DNA of 64,000 bases, taken from contig NZ_JABWCS010000219.1 of the NCBI RefSeq assembly GCF_013359945.1, forward strand, positions 1 through 64,000, written 5' to 3'. The first letter of the stretch is position 1; every line of letters begins with the position of its first letter. The notes beneath the pieces were generated by a model, which worked only from the letters and a program-made list of their open reading frames with translations, ran no database searches and had not been told where the DNA came from. The DNA is from Paenibacillus agri (GTDB lineage Bacteria; Bacillota; Bacilli; Paenibacillales; Paenibacillaceae). Below are positions 61,218 to 64,000 of this stretch, one piece after another. Made by a program: the position numbers and the translations under genes.

Positions 61218-62912
61218 ATGATGAGTGTACGAACAAAAAGGATTTTTTCTTTTACAGCTATCGTATTGGGATTTTTTATGGCACTGCTGGATACTACGAT
61301 TATTAACGTTGCTTTGCCAGAGATGACGAAGCATTTCGGAGGGACTGTCTCGCAAATTTCATGGGTAATGAATGGATACAATCTGGCTTTTGCGGCGCTT
61401 ATCCTCACAGCATCGCGCTTGGCCGATCAATTTGGCCGCAGAAGGTTGTTTTTGATTGGAATATTCGTCTTTACTGCAGCTTCATTGTTCGCTGGATTCT
61501 CTTCTTCGTTAGAGATGCTGATTGTGCTGAGAGTCATTCAGGGGTTGGCCGGAGCAATTATTGTGCCGGTTACGATTCCGCTGACGACGACAACCTTCCC
61601 CAAGGAGATGCATGGATTGATCATCGGGATTTGGGGTGCGGTAGGCGGTCTGGCGGCGGCGAGCGGCCCGGCCCTTGGCGGCATTCTTACAGAGAAATTG
61701 AACTGGGAATGGATATTCTGGGTGAATGTGCCGTTAGGCATTCTCAGTATCATTCTTGTTCTTAGCTTTATCAAGGAATCCAGAGACAGCTCGGCTGGAC
61801 GCACACTTGATTTTGCGGGAATGGCAGGGATTTCGGTAGGTATGTTTTTAATTACGTATGCGTTAATTAAAGTCCAGGATTATGGCTGGCAGTCGGGTGC
61901 ATTCTATGGCCTTTTAACCTCAGGTGTTTTTGTACTGCTCTTCTTCTTTGTAACTCAATGGAAGGGAAAGGAACCGATGATGCCGTTGTCGCTGTTTAGA
62001 ATACGTCCATTTAATGGAGCGGCGCTGACTTTATTGATTGTCGGGGCGGGACTTATGAATCTCTCTCTGCGTACTTCCTTTTTCCTGACTCGTATTATGG
62101 GGATGACAGAATTGAAGGCGGGTCTGGTCTTGTCTGTGATTGCGCTGGGGTCGATCTTGAGTTCAGGGGTTTCCGGACCACTCTCGAGTAAATATGGAAG
62201 CCGCTGGTTCGCAGCTGCAGGCGTAACCGTGATGGCCGGGGCTACGTATGCTTTGAGCGGTCTTCAGGGGGAGGCTTCACTGTCGCAAGTGCTAATTACG
62301 CTTGGCATCGCCGGGCTGGGAATGGGGCTAGTTATGGCTCCGGTCATGTCTTCCGCCATCCGCAATGTCCCCGAAGAGAAGGTGGGGATCTCATCGGGAA
62401 TTACGAATATGACGAAAGCCCTTGGGAGTGTGTTGGGTATAGCCATCATCGTTACGGTGCTGCAACAAAATTTCAATGATAGGATCGGGGCGGCTGCTGA
62501 GCATGCTGCGCAATCTATTCGTGAGAATGCTGTATTACAGCCGATCGTGAAGCAAAGGCTTGGGGAAGAGCTCGGCGCTATGGTTAAAGCAGGCAGTGTT
62601 GCCGCACCCAATAGAGCAGCGGGTGGTGAAATATCACAAAGGCTTAACAATGATCTGGAGAAGGCCGTCTTAGCATTGCCTGAGGAAGAACGATCTGCCT
62701 TCAAGGCTGACCAGCAGCGCCAGTTAAGTGAAATTCAAGTCCTGATGAAGCAGGCTGAAGGAGGGTTGCGCGATGCGTCAGTGGAGGCCTTCAGTCGTAC
62801 CTATGCTTTTGCGAGTATTCTGCTGCTTCCAGGCATCGTCTTTGCCTTGTTCAGCGATCAACGGAGGAAGCGCAGCGTGCTGAATGAGGAGCCTCTTGGA
62901 AACGAACTTTAG
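61218..62912 (+). CDS. MFS multidrug efflux transporter, DHA2 family
   Basis: 564 aa, 14 predicted TM helices. TM1 motif FFMALLDTTIINVALPEM is the DHA2 (QacA/EmrB) signature; motif A is RLADQFGRRRLF, and motif C appears as GAVGGLAAASGPALGG. A long extracytoplasmic loop (about 440-530) before the last helix is usual in the group. Drug:proton antiport is inferred from family. The ATG at 61218 is 7 bases after GGAGG; an ATG at 61212 is too close. Confidence 0.93.
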   Translation: MMSVRTKRIFSFTAIVLGFFMALLDTTIINVALPEMTKHFGGTVSQISWVMNGYNLAFAALILTASRLADQFGRRRLFLIGIFVFTAASLFAGFSSSLEMLIVLRVIQGLAGAIIVPVTIPLTTTTFPKEMHGLIIGIWGAVGGLAAASGPALGGILTEKLNWEWIFWVNVPLGILSIILVLSFIKESRDSSAGRTLDFAGMAGISVGMFLITYALIKVQDYGWQSGAFYGLLTSGVFVLLFFFVTQWKGKEPMMPLSLFRIRPFNGAALTLLIVGAGLMNLSLRTSFFLTRIMGMTELKAGLVLSVIALGSILSSGVSGPLSSKYGSRWFAAAGVTVMAGATYALSGLQGEASLSQVLITLGIAGLGMGLVMAPVMSSAIRNVPEEKVGISSGITNMTKALGSVLGIAIIVTVLQQNFNDRIGAAAEHAAQSIRENAVLQPIVKQRLGEELGAMVKAGSVAAPNRAAGGEISQRLNNDLEKAVLALPEEERSAFKADQQRQLSEIQVLMKQAEGGLRDASVEAFSRTYAFASILLLPGIVFALFSDQRRKRSVLNEEPLGNEL

Positions 62913-62994
62913 GAGTTATACACACGGAAGCCCAAACATTCCACCGAAGTGAGGACCGAGTCTTACATCCAGATCTTAAGTTCATCTTATATAT

Positions 62995-63040
62995 AAAAGC
63001 AGTGCACCCTTCCTCAGCGGATCGCGGCACTGCTTTTTCT
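62995..63040 (+). terminator. Rho-independent terminator
   Basis: AAAAGCAGTGC...GCACTGCTTTTT followed by more T. Confidence 0.9.
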
Positions 63041-63167
63041 TTTTTGACACAGATCGGGGGCCCAACTCTATCGACGACATTCATAGGCTATGTTATCATG
63101 ATACTCTAATAACGTATTAACGAATTAAAGCGAAGAGATGCTTTCATTTACTAGGGGGAGAACAAAG

Positions 63168-63944
63168 ATGAAGAAAATGGGATTATGGATGGTAACAGCG
63201 ATGGCAGCGATTCTGCTCTTGGCGGGCTGCTCCTCGTCGAATGGTAAAGCGGGTAGCAGCAAGCTGGTGATCGGGATTGATGATAAATTCGCACCGATGG
63301 GCTTCCGGGATGATAATAATGAAATTGTTGGTTTTGACATTGATTATGCAAGAGCAGCTGCTGAAAAAATGGGCAAGGAAGTCACCTTCCAGCCAATCGA
63401 CTGGTCGGCCAAAGAATCGGAGCTGAATAGCGGACGCATTGATATGATCTGGAACGGTTATACGATCACGGATGAGCGTAAAGAGAAGGTATTATTCACG
63501 AAGCCATATCTGGAGAACAGTCAGGTTGTTGTAGTGCTGACCTCTTCACCACTGTCTAAGCTAGAGGATCTGGCCGGCAAGGAAATCGGTCTGCAAAGCC
63601 TGTCCTCTGCAGCGGATGCCTTGGATGCCAACCCAATTAAGGATAAGGTTGCTGGCATTTCCGAATATCCGGACAATGTCCTGGCCCTCACGGATCTCAA
63701 AACTTCGCGTCTGGCCGGCGTAGTCATTGACGAGGTTGTAGCCAGATATTATATGTCTAAAGAACCCGGCACCTTCAAGCTGCTGGACGAATCTTTGGCA
63801 CCAGAGCAATATGGGGTGGGCATCAAGAAAGGCAATGAAGCGTTGCTGGACGAGTTACAAAAGGCGCTTGATACGATGAACAGTGATGGAACAGCAGCGG
63901 AGATTTCCACCAAGTGGTTTGGAGAGAACAAGGTGCTAAACTAG
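63168..63944 (+). CDS. Amino-acid ABC transporter substrate-binding lipoprotein
   Basis: 258 aa. A lipoprotein signal (AAILLLAGC) is followed by a family 3 solute-binding domain: KLVIGIDDKFAPMGFRDDNNEIVGFDIDYARAAAEKMG, GRIDMIWNGYTITDERK, GKEIGLQSLSSAAD and VVIDEVVARYY. It resembles binders of polar amino acids such as cystine, glutamine or arginine; the exact ligand is unknown. GGGGGAGAAC precedes the ATG at 63168. The permease gene follows 16 bases later. Confidence 0.92.
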   Translation: MKKMGLWMVTAMAAILLLAGCSSSNGKAGSSKLVIGIDDKFAPMGFRDDNNEIVGFDIDYARAAAEKMGKEVTFQPIDWSAKESELNSGRIDMIWNGYTITDERKEKVLFTKPYLENSQVVVVLTSSPLSKLEDLAGKEIGLQSLSSAADALDANPIKDKVAGISEYPDNVLALTDLKTSRLAGVVIDEVVARYYMSKEPGTFKLLDESLAPEQYGVGIKKGNEALLDELQKALDTMNSDGTAAEISTKWFGENKVLN

Positions 63945-63960
63945 GCAGGGAGCGGGTACA

Positions 63961-64000
63961 ATGAGTCTCGATTATATAATAAAAATCGCCGGACCTATGC
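63961..64000 (+). CDS. Amino-acid ABC transporter permease, partial
   Basis: Only the first 13 codons are present (MSLDYIIKIAGPM), after a GGGAGCGGG ribosome site; the window ends inside the gene. Assignment as the permease rests on position after the binding protein. Confidence 0.6.
   Translation, partial: MSLDYIIKIAGPM

Noticed and set aside
1..64000. CRISPR arrays, tRNA or rRNA genes, insertion sequences, prophage genes
   Set aside because: No repeat-spacer pattern, no cloverleaf or rRNA-like stretch, no transposase or phage structural motif was found on either strand.

Overview
The window looks like the chromosome of a Paenibacillus-type Gram-positive bacterium (order Bacillales). The evidence is AAGGAGG ribosome binding sites, many U-tract hairpin terminators, a protein with three SLH domains, a class Ib ribonucleotide reductase, an aa3-type quinol oxidase, CcpA- and SigD-like sites and a complete comQXPA-type quorum-sensing locus. 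No rRNA, tRNA, CRISPR array, transposase or phage gene was found. Base composition is fairly even, so most of the region looks long resident.

Layout. 1-500: an (ACCC)n array and a purine-rich stretch without a gene. 0.5-3.9 kb: a methyltransferase and a DUF1835 protein, translationally coupled. 4.0-7.0 kb: an AraC regulator divergent from a GH42 beta-galactosidase, with a cre-like site between. 7.3-12.8 kb: a protein tentatively related to the C-terminal domain of lantibiotic dehydratases, then comQ, a 57-residue comX precursor, comP and comA. 12.9-21.7 kb: housekeeping and envelope genes (SLOG-fold protein, lipoprotein, membrane protein, OmpR-type two-component pair, YceI protein, Nudix hydrolase, Gfo/Idh oxidoreductase, ADP-ribosylglycohydrolase). 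21.9-25.5 kb: nrdI-nrdE-nrdF behind a promoter overlapped by two NrdR boxes.

25.7-42.9 kb is the most unusual region. Three minus-strand genes (a 50-aa membrane peptide, a zinc-ribbon membrane protein and a membrane-anchored helical-repeat protein) diverge from seven plus-strand genes: a vWA membrane protein, a tubulin-like GTPase of 1129 aa, an unknown 794-aa protein, a second vWA membrane protein, a 211-aa beta-rich protein, a zinc-ribbon P-loop GTPase and a GAP1-N2-type GTPase-associated membrane protein. I infer a membrane-linked GTPase/tubulin system of unknown function, related to the GTPase-centred modules proposed from comparative genomics to act in biological conflict.

43.0-52.5 kb is a vitamin B12 acquisition locus. 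A cobalamin riboswitch with a terminator precedes a giant SLH-anchored protein whose modules (alpha/alpha toroid plus DUF4430) match the two domains of animal intrinsic factor and transcobalamin. A DUF4430 lipoprotein and a full ECF transporter (T, fused A-A', S) follow. 52.9-64 kb: a chemoreceptor behind a SigD promoter, the qoxABCD operon (minus strand), a stalked polysaccharide deacetylase, a TetR/MFS efflux pair with three operators, and the start of an amino-acid ABC importer cut by the window end.

Several start codons were moved from the longest reading frame to the position supported by a ribosome binding site. Each case is stated in the entry.
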